Shown: positions 1-7,923 of the stretch, piece by piece
Position numbering within the stretch: the first letter of the stretch is position 1
Layout: each line of letters starts with the position of its first letter
From: Ferruginibacter sp.
GTDB lineage: Bacteria > Bacteroidota > Bacteroidia > Chitinophagales > Chitinophagaceae
Direction of reading: 5' to 3'
DNA length: 38,606 nucleotides
Assembly: GCA_025350645.1 (NCBI GenBank)
Contig: JANXXM010000015.1
Span: 1-38,606 of the forward strand
Position numbers and translations under genes: made by a program
The notes under the pieces: model-generated
What the model was told of the DNA's origin: nothing
The model's database searches: none
What the model saw: the letters and a program-made list of their open reading frames with translations, nothing else

Positions 1-80
1 ATTTTGCCATCTTGCTCTGTACGGCGGAGTCTTTTTAATGTTACCACTTCTTCGTTTGTTAGATCTATTGAGTAAGACAT
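1..80 (-). CDS. N-terminal fragment, possible IS630-type transposase
   Basis: An open frame starts with ATG at 80-78 and runs off the left edge, giving 26 codons (MSYSIDLTNEEVVTLKRLRR, then TEQDGK). The pattern of a short beta start, 'LT.EE...L..L.R' and a basic stretch resembles the N-terminus of helix-turn-helix IS630-family transposases, but 26 residues is too little to be sure. No inverted repeat or TA duplication could be fixed, because the other end lies outside the window. It could equally be the start of another small DNA-binding protein. Confidence 0.35.
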   Translation of the reverse strand, partial: MSYSIDLTNEEVVTLKRLRRTEQDGK

Positions 81-353
81 AAGTATATGTTTGGTTACTC
101 AAAGATATATAATCGGAATTATTTAAGCAAATTAGTATAATTCAAACAACTTTTAAATACTGTCGGGTTAATTCCAAATAATGCCACAGCCATTTTAGCT
201 TGGTAAAATAAATAAAAAGTACTTTTTAATCGGTCGTAATGTTGATTTTTGTTACTCATTTTCTAAAAGTAAAAACCAGTAACTCTTTTACTAAACAAAA
301 TCTTTTATCACATTATAACATGTGTGACTTACCTTATAACTACGCTTTACCCG
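81..353. other. A/T-rich intergenic stretch
   Basis: This gap lies between the edge fragment, which starts at 80 and points left, and the recA terminator. It holds no convincing open frame. The leader of the edge gene must lie in its left part. The right end of an insertion sequence could also be here, but I could not define one. Confidence 0.4.
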
Positions 354-384
354 CAAAAAAGCCGCCTTTTAAAAAAAGACGGCT
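354..384 (-). terminator. recA intrinsic terminator
   Basis: Read on the minus strand, AGCCGTCTTTT pairs with AAAAGGCGGCT (11 bp, one mismatch) and is followed directly by a run of six T. It starts 31 bases past the recA stop codon, the expected place for a Rho-independent terminator. Confidence 0.75.
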
Positions 385-414
385 CATTACTTACTAACCC
401 AACCAAAACCTATT

Positions 415-1440
415 TTATTCCGGTTCCCCTACGGGTACACCTTCTCCCTTATTCTCTTTAATTTTTTCTCTTATTTTTACTTCTATTTCATCTGCCATGG
501 CAGGGTTGTCTATTATTAATTGTTTTACAGATTCTCTTCCCTGCCCCAGTTTATCGCCGTTGTAGCTAAACCAGCTTCCACTTTTTTGTACAATACCCAG
601 CTCTACTCCCATGTCTATTATTTCTCCGGCTTTAGAAATTCCTTCACCATAAATAATATCAAACTCTGCAAGGCGAAAAGGTGGCGCTACTTTATTTTTT
701 ACCACTTTCACTTTTATGTGATTACCCAAAATATCATCCCCGTCTTTTATTTGCGCCAGCCTGCGAATATCCAGCCGCACAGATGCATAGAATTTTAAAG
801 CATTACCACCAGTGGTAGTTTCCGGGTTACCAAACATTACCCCTATTTTTTCCCTTAGCTGATTTATGAAAATACAAACGGTACCCGTTTTATTAATAGT
901 ACCAGTAAGTTTTCTAAGCGCCTGGCTCATCAACCTTGCATGTAAACCCATTTTACTATCCCCCATTTCTCCTTCCAGTTCGCTTTTTGGTACCAGTGCT
1001 GCTACAGAATCTATTACTACAACATCTAAAGCCCCGGATAAAATAAGCCTGTCTGCAATTTCGAGTGCTTGCTCTCCGTAATCTGGCTGAGAGATCAATA
1101 AATTATCAATATCAACACCCAGCTTTTGGGCATATCCACTATCAAATGCATGCTCGGCATCTATAAATGCACACATACCACCTTTTTTTTGCGCCTCGGC
1201 AATTACGTGTATGGCTAAGGTTGTTTTACCAGACGATTCCGGACCATAAATTTCTATAATTCTTCCTTTGGGTAAACCCCCAATACCCAGTGCTACATCC
1301 AGCCCCAGCGAGCCTGTAGAAATAACTTCCTGTTCTACTACTGCTTTATCTCCCATCATCATTACTGACCCTTTGCCATAATCCTTATCAATTTTATCCA
1401 TTGTAAGTTTAAGGGCTTTTAATTTTTCTGCATTACTCAT
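415..1440 (-). CDS. recA: Recombinase RecA
   Basis: RecA forms ATP-dependent filaments on single-stranded DNA. It drives homologous strand exchange and, in organisms with LexA, the SOS response. The protein is 341 residues from the chosen start [10 protein letters not shown]. Walker [10 protein letters not shown] lies at residues 66-74, with the lysine at 72 as in E. coli RecA. The Walker B strand [12 protein letters not shown], the [20 protein letters not shown] loop region and the basic C-terminal domain follow, and the C-terminal tail is short. The frame stays open upstream to a second ATG at 1500, but a -7 box (1498-1505) overlaps that codon, so the 1440 start is preferred. The gene is monocistronic: a terminator follows and no gene sits directly upstream on this strand. 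Confidence 0.97.
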   Translation of the reverse strand: MSNAEKLKALKLTMDKIDKDYGKGSVMMMGDKAVVEQEVISTGSLGLDVALGIGGLPKGRIIEIYGPESSGKTTLAIHVIAEAQKKGGMCAFIDAEHAFDSGYAQKLGVDIDNLLISQPDYGEQALEIADRLILSGALDVVVIDSVAALVPKSELEGEMGDSKMGLHARLMSQALRKLTGTINKTGTVCIFINQLREKIGVMFGNPETTTGGNALKFYASVRLDIRRLAQIKDGDDILGNHIKVKVVKNKVAPPFRLAEFDIIYGEGISKAGEIIDMGVELGIVQKSGSWFSYNGDKLGQGRESVKQLIIDNPAMADEIEVKIREKIKENKGEGVPVGEPE

Positions 1441-1497
1441 GTGTTTTGTTTTTAATTGTTGTATCTGCGTTAAGCGATGTAAATATAATTTCTGCAT

Positions 1498-1505
1498 CAA
1501 AGTTA
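1498..1505 (-). promoter_or_regulatory. recA -7 promoter box
   Basis: The minus strand reads TAACTTTG, a full match to the Bacteroidota -7 consensus TAnnTTTG, 58 bases upstream of the recA ATG. The -33 element is weak or absent. Transcription would start near 1490, inside the longer open frame, which rules out the upstream ATG as a start for this transcript. Confidence 0.55.
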
Positions 1506-1583
1506 ATAATTATATTTTATTAACACTAACTATATTAGTATTTTTTGATAATTTTTTTAGTTTATTATTTATCTCTTTTCAAA

Positions 1584-1600
1584 TTGTTTACAGTAAACAA
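1584..1600. promoter_or_regulatory. 17-bp palindrome upstream of recA, possible operator
   Basis: TTGTTTACAGTAAACAA has perfect 8-base arms around one central base. It lies about 80 bp upstream of the recA -7 box, in the gap shared with the divergent DUF4920 gene. Its size and symmetry fit a dimeric repressor or activator site. Whether it is an SOS-type box cannot be told from one copy. Confidence 0.4.
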
Positions 1601-1613
1601 AAACTGTTGTATT

Positions 1614-1645
1614 AAAAAATCCCCTCCTGAGGAATCAGGACGGGA
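1614..1645 (-). terminator. Orphan terminator-like hairpin on the minus strand
   Basis: Arms 1620-1630 and 1635-1645 pair over 11 positions with one C-C mismatch around a GGAA loop. On the minus strand the stem is followed almost directly by six T. No minus-strand gene lies immediately upstream of it; the next gene to the right is on the plus strand. It may stop antisense readthrough toward recA or end a short unannotated transcript. Confidence 0.5.
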
Positions 1646-1647
1646 CA

Positions 1648-1681
1648 TTGTTCAAGCATGAGAAAAGTTTAAATAGATTTG
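1648..1681 (+). promoter_or_regulatory. Candidate promoter of the DUF4920 gene
   Basis: TAGATTTG at 1674-1681 matches TAnnTTTG. A TTG at 1648-1650 could be the -33 element, although the 23-base spacer is longer than the usual 19-21. The implied leader is about 105 bases. Confidence 0.35.
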
Positions 1682-1794
1682 GTACGGTCTAAAGTTGTAC
1701 AAAGAGAATGTTCCTTTTTTATATTTACTATACCCTAAAGTGGTAGTTTTTAAAATAATCACACTATTTTTATACTATAATAAAATTATGACTT

Positions 1795-2259
1795 ATGAAA
1801 TTATTAATGGGGGGTGTTTTCACCCTATTTTCAAGTTTTTTGTTTGCACAGCCAAAATTGGCTGTAAAAGGAGCAACTTATGGTGTTGTAATTAAAGATA
1901 AAGCTGCTATAGAAGTGAATACCCTGGAAGAAAAACTGGCCACCGCAGCAAAATATACCGGTAAAGTAAAAGGAACAATAATAAGTGTATGCGAAAAAAA
2001 GGGATGCTGGATGAAACTTGCACAAACGGATGGCGAAGGCATAATGATACGCTTTAAAGACTATAAATTTTTTATGCCGCAAAATATTGTGGGCAAAGAT
2101 GTTGTGCTTCAGGGTACTGCTACTAATACCCTTACTTCTGTAGAAATGCTGCGGCATTATGCTGAAGATGCAGGAAAAAGTAAAGAAGAGATTGAAAAAA
2201 TAACATCGCCTAAAAGCGAAATAGAATTTATAGCAACAGGCGTATTGGTAACCAATTAA
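1795..2259 (+). CDS. Exported DUF4920 protein
   Basis: This 154-residue protein has a signal peptide (about residues 1-19, ending near FLFAQ) and then a DUF4920 domain, a small beta-rich domain common in secreted Bacteroidota proteins. The family signature VCEKKGCWM is visible in the middle. It is followed by a basic stretch with 'RFKDYKFFMP' and the 'GKDVVLQGTA' strand. The two close cysteines in CEKKGC could bind metal or form a disulfide, but no biochemical role is established that I know of. It is likely periplasmic. A terminator follows and a candidate promoter lies upstream, so it is probably transcribed alone, divergently from recA. Confidence 0.8.
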   Translation: MKLLMGGVFTLFSSFLFAQPKLAVKGATYGVVIKDKAAIEVNTLEEKLATAAKYTGKVKGTIISVCEKKGCWMKLAQTDGEGIMIRFKDYKFFMPQNIVGKDVVLQGTATNTLTSVEMLRHYAEDAGKSKEEIEKITSPKSEIEFIATGVLVTN

Positions 2260-2280
2260 ATTACCCTGTACAAAAACATA

Positions 2281-2308
2281 AAGGTCGCTTGCAAAAGCGG
2301 CTTTTTTT
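2281..2308 (+). terminator. Terminator of the DUF4920 gene
   Basis: GGTCGCTT pairs with AAGCGGCT through two G-T pairs and is followed by a run of seven T, 22 bases after the stop codon. Confidence 0.65.
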
Positions 2309-2343
2309 ATGAGATATTTATTTTTTAAAATAATATTATTGTA

Positions 2344-2919
2344 TTGGCATTTGTAAAAAATATACAGTCGGGGCAAAGTGATGCTGAGCTTTTGCAGCAC
2401 TATAAAAGTACAGGGAGTATGCAAGCTCTCGGTATGCTATACCAGCGGTATATGGATTTGCTGTATGGCGTATGCCTCAAATATTTAAAGAATAATGATG
2501 ATGCAAAAGATGCAGTCATCAATATTTTTGAAGAGCTTATTACCAAAGTAAAAAAGTATGAGATAGATCATTTTAAGGCATGGCTATACCAATTGGCAAA
2601 AAACCATTGTCTCATGAAAATACGCAGCAGTAAAAGCCAGCCTGTTAAAACAGCTATTGATGTTGTGTATTTAACTGAAAATATGCATCTGGAGACTGTG
2701 ATGGATAAAGAAGAGAATTTAAACAGTATGGAAAAATGTATTGAACAACTGCCGGATGCACAAAAACTAGTAATACAATTATTTTACCTGCAGCAAAAAT
2801 GTTATAAAGAAATAGCTCACAGCACAGCAGCAGATATAAATACAGTAAGGAGTTTTATACAAAACGGCAGAAGAAATTTAAAAAATTGTATGGAAAAACA
2901 GGCTTTGCAAAAAGCATAA
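2344..2919 (+). CDS. ECF-type RNA polymerase sigma factor
   Basis: This 191-residue sigma-70 family protein has region 2 at about residues 28-100 (LYQRYMDLLYGVCLKYLKNN, then the aspartate/aspartate-alanine pattern and 'FKAWLYQLAKNHCLMKIR'). Region 4 is at about 130-185 (LPDAQKLVIQLFYLQQKCYK, then EIAHSTAADINTVRSFIQNGRRNLK). It would direct RNA polymerase to a regulon of its own. The start is a TTG; the first ATG in frame (residue 28) would cut into region 2, so a non-ATG start is likely. The composite anti-sigma gene begins two bases after its stop, which indicates cotranscription and probably paired function. Confidence 0.85.
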   Translation: MAFVKNIQSGQSDAELLQHYKSTGSMQALGMLYQRYMDLLYGVCLKYLKNNDDAKDAVINIFEELITKVKKYEIDHFKAWLYQLAKNHCLMKIRSSKSQPVKTAIDVVYLTENMHLETVMDKEENLNSMEKCIEQLPDAQKLVIQLFYLQQKCYKEIAHSTAADINTVRSFIQNGRRNLKNCMEKQALQKA

Positions 2920-2921
2920 TA

Positions 2922-4178
2922 ATGAAAGAAAAAAAGAACATATACAACGCAGCAGATTTTGCACAATACCATGCAGGTACCATGCCTGCAAATGAAATGC
3001 ACGTACTGGAAAAAGCTGCACTGGAAGATCTTTTTCTTGCAGATGCGCTGGAAGGTTATGCCCATACAACCACTCCCGAAAAAGATCTGGAAATTTTAAA
3101 AGATAAAATAAGAAAACAAGAAAATAAGAAAAATTATTTTTCACTTACTGCTTTGGTAAATAATGGCTGGTTGCGTATTGCTGCTGTGCTGGTAATTGTT
3201 GCCGGAACGGGTTATTTTTTTTATAGCGCAAATGATAATACTACGCCTGTAACTCTGGCAAAAAATGAAGATGGGAAGAAAAAGATAATGGTAGATACTA
3301 CTGTTACATTAAAATATGATACTACTATTGCCAATAACAAATTTATTACCACAGACCAGGCATCTACTTACACTATAAAAGAAAAAGAATTTACTGTTCC
3401 CAAAACAAGCATGCCAGAAGCAGCTACCGCTACTATGCCCCCGCAAAGCATGGAAAGCCCTGTGGCAGCACCTTCTGGCAATAGTAATGATGCTGTAAGT
3501 GCCGCACCCGTTGTTATTAAAAGAGATACCCAGGCACTATTGGCTAATGAATTTAAAGGAAAGATTGTTGATAGTAAAGGTGCGCCTGTACCCTTTGCCA
3601 GTATTAAAGAAACCAATACAAACAAAGGAACTTCCACTGATGCTGATGGACGTTTTTACTACAAATCTAAAGACAGTATTGTAAATGCCACAGCATCGGC
3701 AGTGGGGTATGAATCTAAAAAATTTAATCTTAAAAAAGAGGAGGATAAAGGAATTGCATTAAATAAAACAGAAAAGGAATTGAGTGAGGTTGTAGTAACG
3801 GGTTATGGCACCCGTAAAAAAAGAAATATTTCCAATACCCAAACGCAAACCAATGCAAACAATGCCTTAAACGGAAAAGCATCTGGCGTAAATGTTCAAA
3901 ATAACCAGCAGGCAAATATCAAATCTGTAGTAAATGAAGAGCAGTTTTATCTTTATTTAAAAAACTATATTGCGCCGTTGTTTGATGAACAGGGTAACAA
4001 ATTAAAGGGAGAAGTAATGCTGGAATTTTTTGTAAATAAAAACAAGCGTCCGGAAAATATAACTGTTAAAAAAAGCACCTGCGAAGCCTGTGAACCTATA
4101 GCACTGCAGCTTTTAGAAACCGGACCAGACTGGATAGTGCCTGCAGGTGAAAAAAGACTAGTCGTTATTAAATTTTAA
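2922..4178 (+). CDS. Composite anti-sigma-like membrane protein with receptor-like and TonB-like domains
   Basis: A 418-residue protein translated from an ATG two bases after the sigma stop. The order is: an acidic cytoplasmic segment (about 1-80) as in anti-sigma proteins; one membrane helix (WLRIAAVLVIVAGTGYFFY); a Thr/Pro/Ala-rich periplasmic linker; a carboxypeptidase-regulatory-like beta domain (GKIVDSKGAPVPFASIKETN and the DADGRF turn); the motif ELSEVVVTGYGTRKKR; then NALNGKASGVNVQNN; then a C-terminal domain (about the last 80 residues) reminiscent of the TonB C-terminus, with a Cys-x-x-Cys. The VVVTGYG and GKASGVNVQ pieces are typical of the start of SusC-like outer-membrane receptors, yet no beta barrel follows. 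Probable role: membrane-bound control of the neighbouring sigma factor. The signal it senses is unknown. Confidence 0.7.
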   Translation: MKEKKNIYNAADFAQYHAGTMPANEMHVLEKAALEDLFLADALEGYAHTTTPEKDLEILKDKIRKQENKKNYFSLTALVNNGWLRIAAVLVIVAGTGYFFYSANDNTTPVTLAKNEDGKKKIMVDTTVTLKYDTTIANNKFITTDQASTYTIKEKEFTVPKTSMPEAATATMPPQSMESPVAAPSGNSNDAVSAAPVVIKRDTQALLANEFKGKIVDSKGAPVPFASIKETNTNKGTSTDADGRFYYKSKDSIVNATASAVGYESKKFNLKKEEDKGIALNKTEKELSEVVVTGYGTRKKRNISNTQTQTNANNALNGKASGVNVQNNQQANIKSVVNEEQFYLYLKNYIAPLFDEQGNKLKGEVMLEFFVNKNKRPENITVKKSTCEACEPIALQLLETGPDWIVPAGEKRLVVIKF

Positions 4179-4429
4179 AACATAATTTGTTTTGTGTAAG
4201 GTAAATTATTGGCGGCATTCCTTGTAACATCGTTTGTTTTTTTCTTTTAATGATTTAGTTTTTTTGCCTTTCTTTTTATTCTTTTAGGCAGTTTTCTTCT
4301 TTTATATTATTCCTTTATACTTCTTCTTTTATACTTTTTTTCTCTTTATTTTCCCGGCCAAATATTCTCTTCCACCTCTTTAATAAAACCTTAAATGCCT
4401 TACATTCGTATTTCAAAAAAACATAGATA

Positions 4430-6592
4430 ATGAAGAAGATATTTTTTTCGCTTGTGCTGGTTGCAAGCCTGTTACAGGCTCGTGCAGATGAGGGTATGTG
4501 GCTGCCTATGCTGCTGGGGCAGCAGGTATATAACGACATGGTAAAAAAAGGATTAAAACTTACCAAAGAGCAATTGTATTCTATAAACAAATCGTCTTTA
4601 AAAGATGCTATACTTATATTTGGCGGTGGCTGCACCGGCGAAATTGTAAGTGATAAAGGATTAATATTTACCAACCACCATTGCGGTTATGATGCTATTG
4701 CCAATGCAAGTTCTGTAGAACACAATTACTTGCGGGATGGGTTTTATGCATACAATATGGGGCAGGAAATACAAAGTAAACTTACCGTGCAATTTTTAGA
4801 CAGAATTGTAGAAGTAACCAAAGAGGTGGAAGATTCTTTAAAAGGATTAAACTGGGCAGACCGCACAAAAAAACTTCCTGATGTTTTTAAGGCCATTACC
4901 GATAAAGTAGCTGATAAAGAAAATGGGCTTACCGGGCGTGTGTACAGCATGTTTAAAGGCAACCAATACATTATGTACGTGTACAAAACTTACAGAGATA
5001 TTCGCCTGGTAGGTGCCCCGCCGGAAAGTGTAGGGAAATTTGGCGGCGATACAGATAACTGGGAGTGGCCAAGACATACCGGAGATTTTTCTATTTTTCG
5101 GGTATATGGCACTGCAGACGGAAAGCCCGCAGACTATAGCACAGCAAACATACCGCTTAAACCAAAAGCATTTTTACCCGTAAGCATTAAAGGTATAAAA
5201 GATGGTGATTATGCTATGATATACGGATACCCTGGTAGCACAAACAGGTATGAAACGAGCTATGGAATAAAATTGAAGAACGAAGTAGAAAACCCATCGC
5301 TGGTGGGCTTACGGGATATGCGTTTAAAATATATGCATGAGCAAATGATAAAAGACCCGGCGGTAAAGCTAAAACTTGCCAGCAACTATGCAGGTATAGC
5401 TAACTACTGGAAATTTTTTGATGGAGAAACAAAACAACTCTTAAAATTTAAAACTTACGAGCAAAAGCAGGGATATGAAAATACATTTGCTGCCTGGGCA
5501 AAGGGAAAGCCAGAGTATGAAAATATACTTACAGATTATGCTGCAAACTACGCCGCATGGACGCCTTACAGCAAACAGCGCCAGTATCTCGTTGAAGGAG
5601 TTATAGGCTCGCCGCTTGCATCATTTGCATCGCAGCTTCAGGCGGTAGAAGCAGCACTGCTAAAAACAGGAATGACCACTGCGGATGTAACCAAAGCAAT
5701 AACTGCATCAGATGCTGCCAGAAAAATATTTTTAGAAAGTGAAGACAGAAAAAGTGATGAAAAAATAGTGGCAGCAGCAGCAATGATGTTTTATACAGAT
5801 GTAGATAAAAGCCAGCACCCCATTGGTTTTTACGAAAAAATGAAAGCGGCTTTTGGCGACCTTAATGATGAGTTTACCTACAAAAAGTGGGCGGCAAATC
5901 TATTTGCAAAATCGCTTGTGCTGGATGAGGCAAAATGGGCGGCCTTTAAAGCAAATCCCGATGCGCTTACCCTTCAAGGAGATCCTGCATTTGATTATGC
6001 GGCGTCTTTTGTAAAAAGTTACAACATAAAATATGCTCCGCTATACACTGCGTTTATTACAAAAAACAACGAACTGGGCCGGGCATATTTAAAAGCTATA
6101 AGAGAAAAAGATACTGCGGCTGCAGCTAAAATGTATCCCGATGCAAACTTTAGCATGCGGGTGAGTTATGGCAATGTAAAAAGTTATAACCCTGGCGATG
6201 CTAAACATTATGATTTTGTAACAACAAGTAAAGGTATATTAGAAAAATACGTAGCAGGCGATTACGAATTTGACCTGCCTGCAAAACAAATAGAACTCTT
6301 ACAGAAAAAAGATTTTGGGCAATATATAGATAAAGCCCGTGGCGACTTGGTAATTGGCTTTATAACTACTAACGACATTACAGGTGGCAACAGCGGCTCC
6401 CCTGTTATAGATGCAAACGGAAATCTTATCGGTCTTGCTTTTGATGGTAATTATGAAGCGCTAAGCCATAAAATAGCTTTTGATAAAGACCTTAACCGCA
6501 CCATAAATGTAGATGTACGCTATGTACTTTGGTGCATAGATAAACTGGGTGGTGCTAAAAATATTATTGACGAATTGAAATTGGTAAAATAA
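4430..6592 (+). CDS. S46 dipeptidyl-peptidase, DPP7-like
   Basis: A 720-residue exported serine peptidase that removes dipeptides from peptide N-termini in the periplasm, feeding peptide-based growth. It has a signal peptide (residues 1-19, ending ARA) and the mature start DEGMWLP typical of S46. The catalytic His is in TNHHCGY (H84), the Asp in PRHTGDFSIFR, and the Ser in TGGNSGSPV (S655). Cys68 and Cys85 could form the conserved disulfide. Residue 673, 18 after the catalytic Ser, is Gly (LAFDGN). DPP7 enzymes have Gly here and prefer hydrophobic P1 residues, whereas DPP11 enzymes have Arg and prefer Asp/Glu; this one should therefore be DPP7-type. It is full length, single, and followed by a strong terminator. 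Confidence 0.93.
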   Translation: MKKIFFSLVLVASLLQARADEGMWLPMLLGQQVYNDMVKKGLKLTKEQLYSINKSSLKDAILIFGGGCTGEIVSDKGLIFTNHHCGYDAIANASSVEHNYLRDGFYAYNMGQEIQSKLTVQFLDRIVEVTKEVEDSLKGLNWADRTKKLPDVFKAITDKVADKENGLTGRVYSMFKGNQYIMYVYKTYRDIRLVGAPPESVGKFGGDTDNWEWPRHTGDFSIFRVYGTADGKPADYSTANIPLKPKAFLPVSIKGIKDGDYAMIYGYPGSTNRYETSYGIKLKNEVENPSLVGLRDMRLKYMHEQMIKDPAVKLKLASNYAGIANYWKFFDGETKQLLKFKTYEQKQGYENTFAAWAKGKPEYENILTDYAANYAAWTPYSKQRQYLVEGVIGSPLASFASQLQAVEAALLKTGMTTADVTKAITASDAARKIFLESEDRKSDEKIVAAAAMMFYTDVDKSQHPIGFYEKMKAAFGDLNDEFTYKKWAANLFAKSLVLDEAKWAAFKANPDALTLQGDPAFDYAASFVKSYNIKYAPLYTAFITKNNELGRAYLKAIREKDTAAAAKMYPDANFSMRVSYGNVKSYNPGDAKHYDFVTTSKGILEKYVAGDYEFDLPAKQIELLQKKDFGQYIDKARGDLVIGFITTNDITGGNSGSPVIDANGNLIGLAFDGNYEALSHKIAFDKDLNRTINVDVRYVLWCIDKLGGAKNIIDELKLVK

Positions 6593-6618
6593 AATTTATA
6601 TTGAATAATTTCTTTTTG

Positions 6619-6647
6619 AAACCCTCCGCAGAAAACGGAGGGTTTTT
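6619..6647 (+). terminator. Terminator of the S46 peptidase gene
   Basis: AACCCTCCG pairs perfectly with CGGAGGGTT around a 7-base loop and is followed by a T run. Confidence 0.8.
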
Positions 6648-6800
6648 GTCTAATAAAAACTGTTATTATACCTCGTTTTGTAAATCTGTGCTTATTGCAA
6701 TTTTTATTTTAGAGGTATCATATTTGTTATACTTTAAAGGTATCATCTTGCAAATTGTAACCTTTTTGGCTTGCAGCCGTTTACTATTTTTACCTGTAAA

Positions 6801-6835
6801 AACCTGCCTGTTTTTTGTAACTTTTTGAGGCAGGT
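6801..6835 (+). promoter_or_regulatory. Stem-loop in the leader of the retropepsin-like gene
   Basis: ACCTGCCT and AGGCAGGT form a perfect 8-base inverted repeat around a T-rich 18-base loop. It is followed by AGTTTTATC and lies 35 bases before the ATG at 6870. It could be a weak terminator or attenuator, or simply a leader structure. Confidence 0.35.
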
Positions 6836-6869
6836 AGTTTTATCTTTTATACCAAAACAATTATTGCAA

Positions 6870-7850
6870 ATGAAAAATTTTTTAAAAATTACCGGCATCC
6901 TTATTTTAATTGCAGGCCTAGTGCTGGGCTACGGATACTTTTCTTACAAAACAAAACTGGGTCATTGGAATATAAAGTTAACAAAAGCAAATAATGAAAT
7001 TAGCTGGATAAAGTTTGAATGGGGAAACGACAGCCTGGGCAATAAATATGTAGAGAGAACAACAATGCTGATTCCCGTAAAAATAGAAGGAATACCTAAA
7101 GCCGTTAATTTTCAGTTTGATCTTAGCTCCTACATGACCATGATTTACGAAAAGAACTTACTGTCCATTTACAAAGCAAACCCAGAGATAAAAAACAACA
7201 TTAAAAACCCTATTGAATTTTGGAACAGGTTTGCGGTTATAAAAAATACAAGTCTTACCATGGGCAACTATACAATTTACAATAGCAATTTTTTTGTGTG
7301 GAAAAATTATGGCGATGTGCTCTCTAAAAAGGAAATTGACAGCAGTGCTTCGGTACACATTGGTACAATAGGAGCAGATTTGTTTCAACAAAAAATATTA
7401 GTAATTGATTATCCCAACCAGCAATTTACCATATTGGATACACTGCCCTCCTCCATTAAAACAGATTTTATAGATGTAAAAATGGAAGAAAATGGAATGG
7501 CAATATTGCCCATGAAAATTAATGGAAAAACGCTGGATATAGGCTTTGACAATGGTTCCAGCATATTCCCTATCATCACCCCTGTAAAAAATGAAGCTAA
7601 ATTTAGCAGCAATCCCATTACCGATACCATTACTATATCCAGCTGGAGCAAACTACATAACGTAACAGGACGAATGATAACAGATAGCTTTGAAATTGCA
7701 GGAAAAAAGTTTTGTAATGTAAAGGTTTATTCTAATTACAGCGGTTTAGGGATAAGTAAAAAGCTTGATGGCGTGACAGGAAATGCATTGTTCTGGAATA
7801 ATACTATTATAATAGATTTTAAAAATAAAAAATTCGGTTTTAAGAAATAG
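6870..7850 (+). CDS. Membrane-anchored retropepsin-like protein
   Basis: A 326-residue protein from the ATG that starts the membrane helix (residues 7-24, ITGILILIAGLVLGYGYF). The open frame runs 33 codons further upstream, but that part is low quality and would bury the signal anchor. Two half-domains follow a pepsin/retropepsin-like pattern: FQFDLSS near residue 84 with 'IGADLFQQKILVIDYPNQ' after it, and IGFDNGSS near residue 227 with 'VTGNALFWNNTIIIDFKN' after it. In active aspartic proteases these sites read Asp-Thr/Ser-Gly. Here they are Asp-Leu-Ser and Asp-Asn-Gly, so catalysis is doubtful. Probably periplasmic and membrane-tethered; the substrate is unknown. Confidence 0.55.
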   Translation: MKNFLKITGILILIAGLVLGYGYFSYKTKLGHWNIKLTKANNEISWIKFEWGNDSLGNKYVERTTMLIPVKIEGIPKAVNFQFDLSSYMTMIYEKNLLSIYKANPEIKNNIKNPIEFWNRFAVIKNTSLTMGNYTIYNSNFFVWKNYGDVLSKKEIDSSASVHIGTIGADLFQQKILVIDYPNQQFTILDTLPSSIKTDFIDVKMEENGMAILPMKINGKTLDIGFDNGSSIFPIITPVKNEAKFSSNPITDTITISSWSKLHNVTGRMITDSFEIAGKKFCNVKVYSNYSGLGISKKLDGVTGNALFWNNTIIIDFKNKKFGFKK

Positions 7851-7875
7851 TGTGTTTGTATTTCAAAATAAAAAC

Positions 7876-7897
7876 GCCCTGCAAAAATTTACAGAGC
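7876..7897. terminator. Weak bidirectional terminator between convergent genes
   Basis: GCCCTG and CAGAGC pair imperfectly around an A/T loop between the convergent genes at 6870-7850 and 7924-8271. On the minus strand the stem is followed by a T-rich stretch. Confidence 0.35.
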
Positions 7898-7923
7898 ATT
7901 TGTAATTTCTTAAAAATTATTAT

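Noticed and set aside
1441-1500. Longer recA frame starting at ATG 1500
   Set aside because: The -7 box TAACTTTG covers this codon, and the extra 20 residues do not look like a RecA N-terminus.
1831-2424. Minus-strand open frame of 197 codons over the DUF4920 gene
   Set aside because: Cys/Phe/Tyr-rich shadow translation that crosses a clear plus-strand gene and its terminator.
4219-4385. Strongly pyrimidine-rich stretch with a repeated CTTCTTTTATA (4296-4306, 4323-4333)
   Set aside because: It is an A/T-rich leader with strand bias; the two short repeats are not enough to claim a control element.
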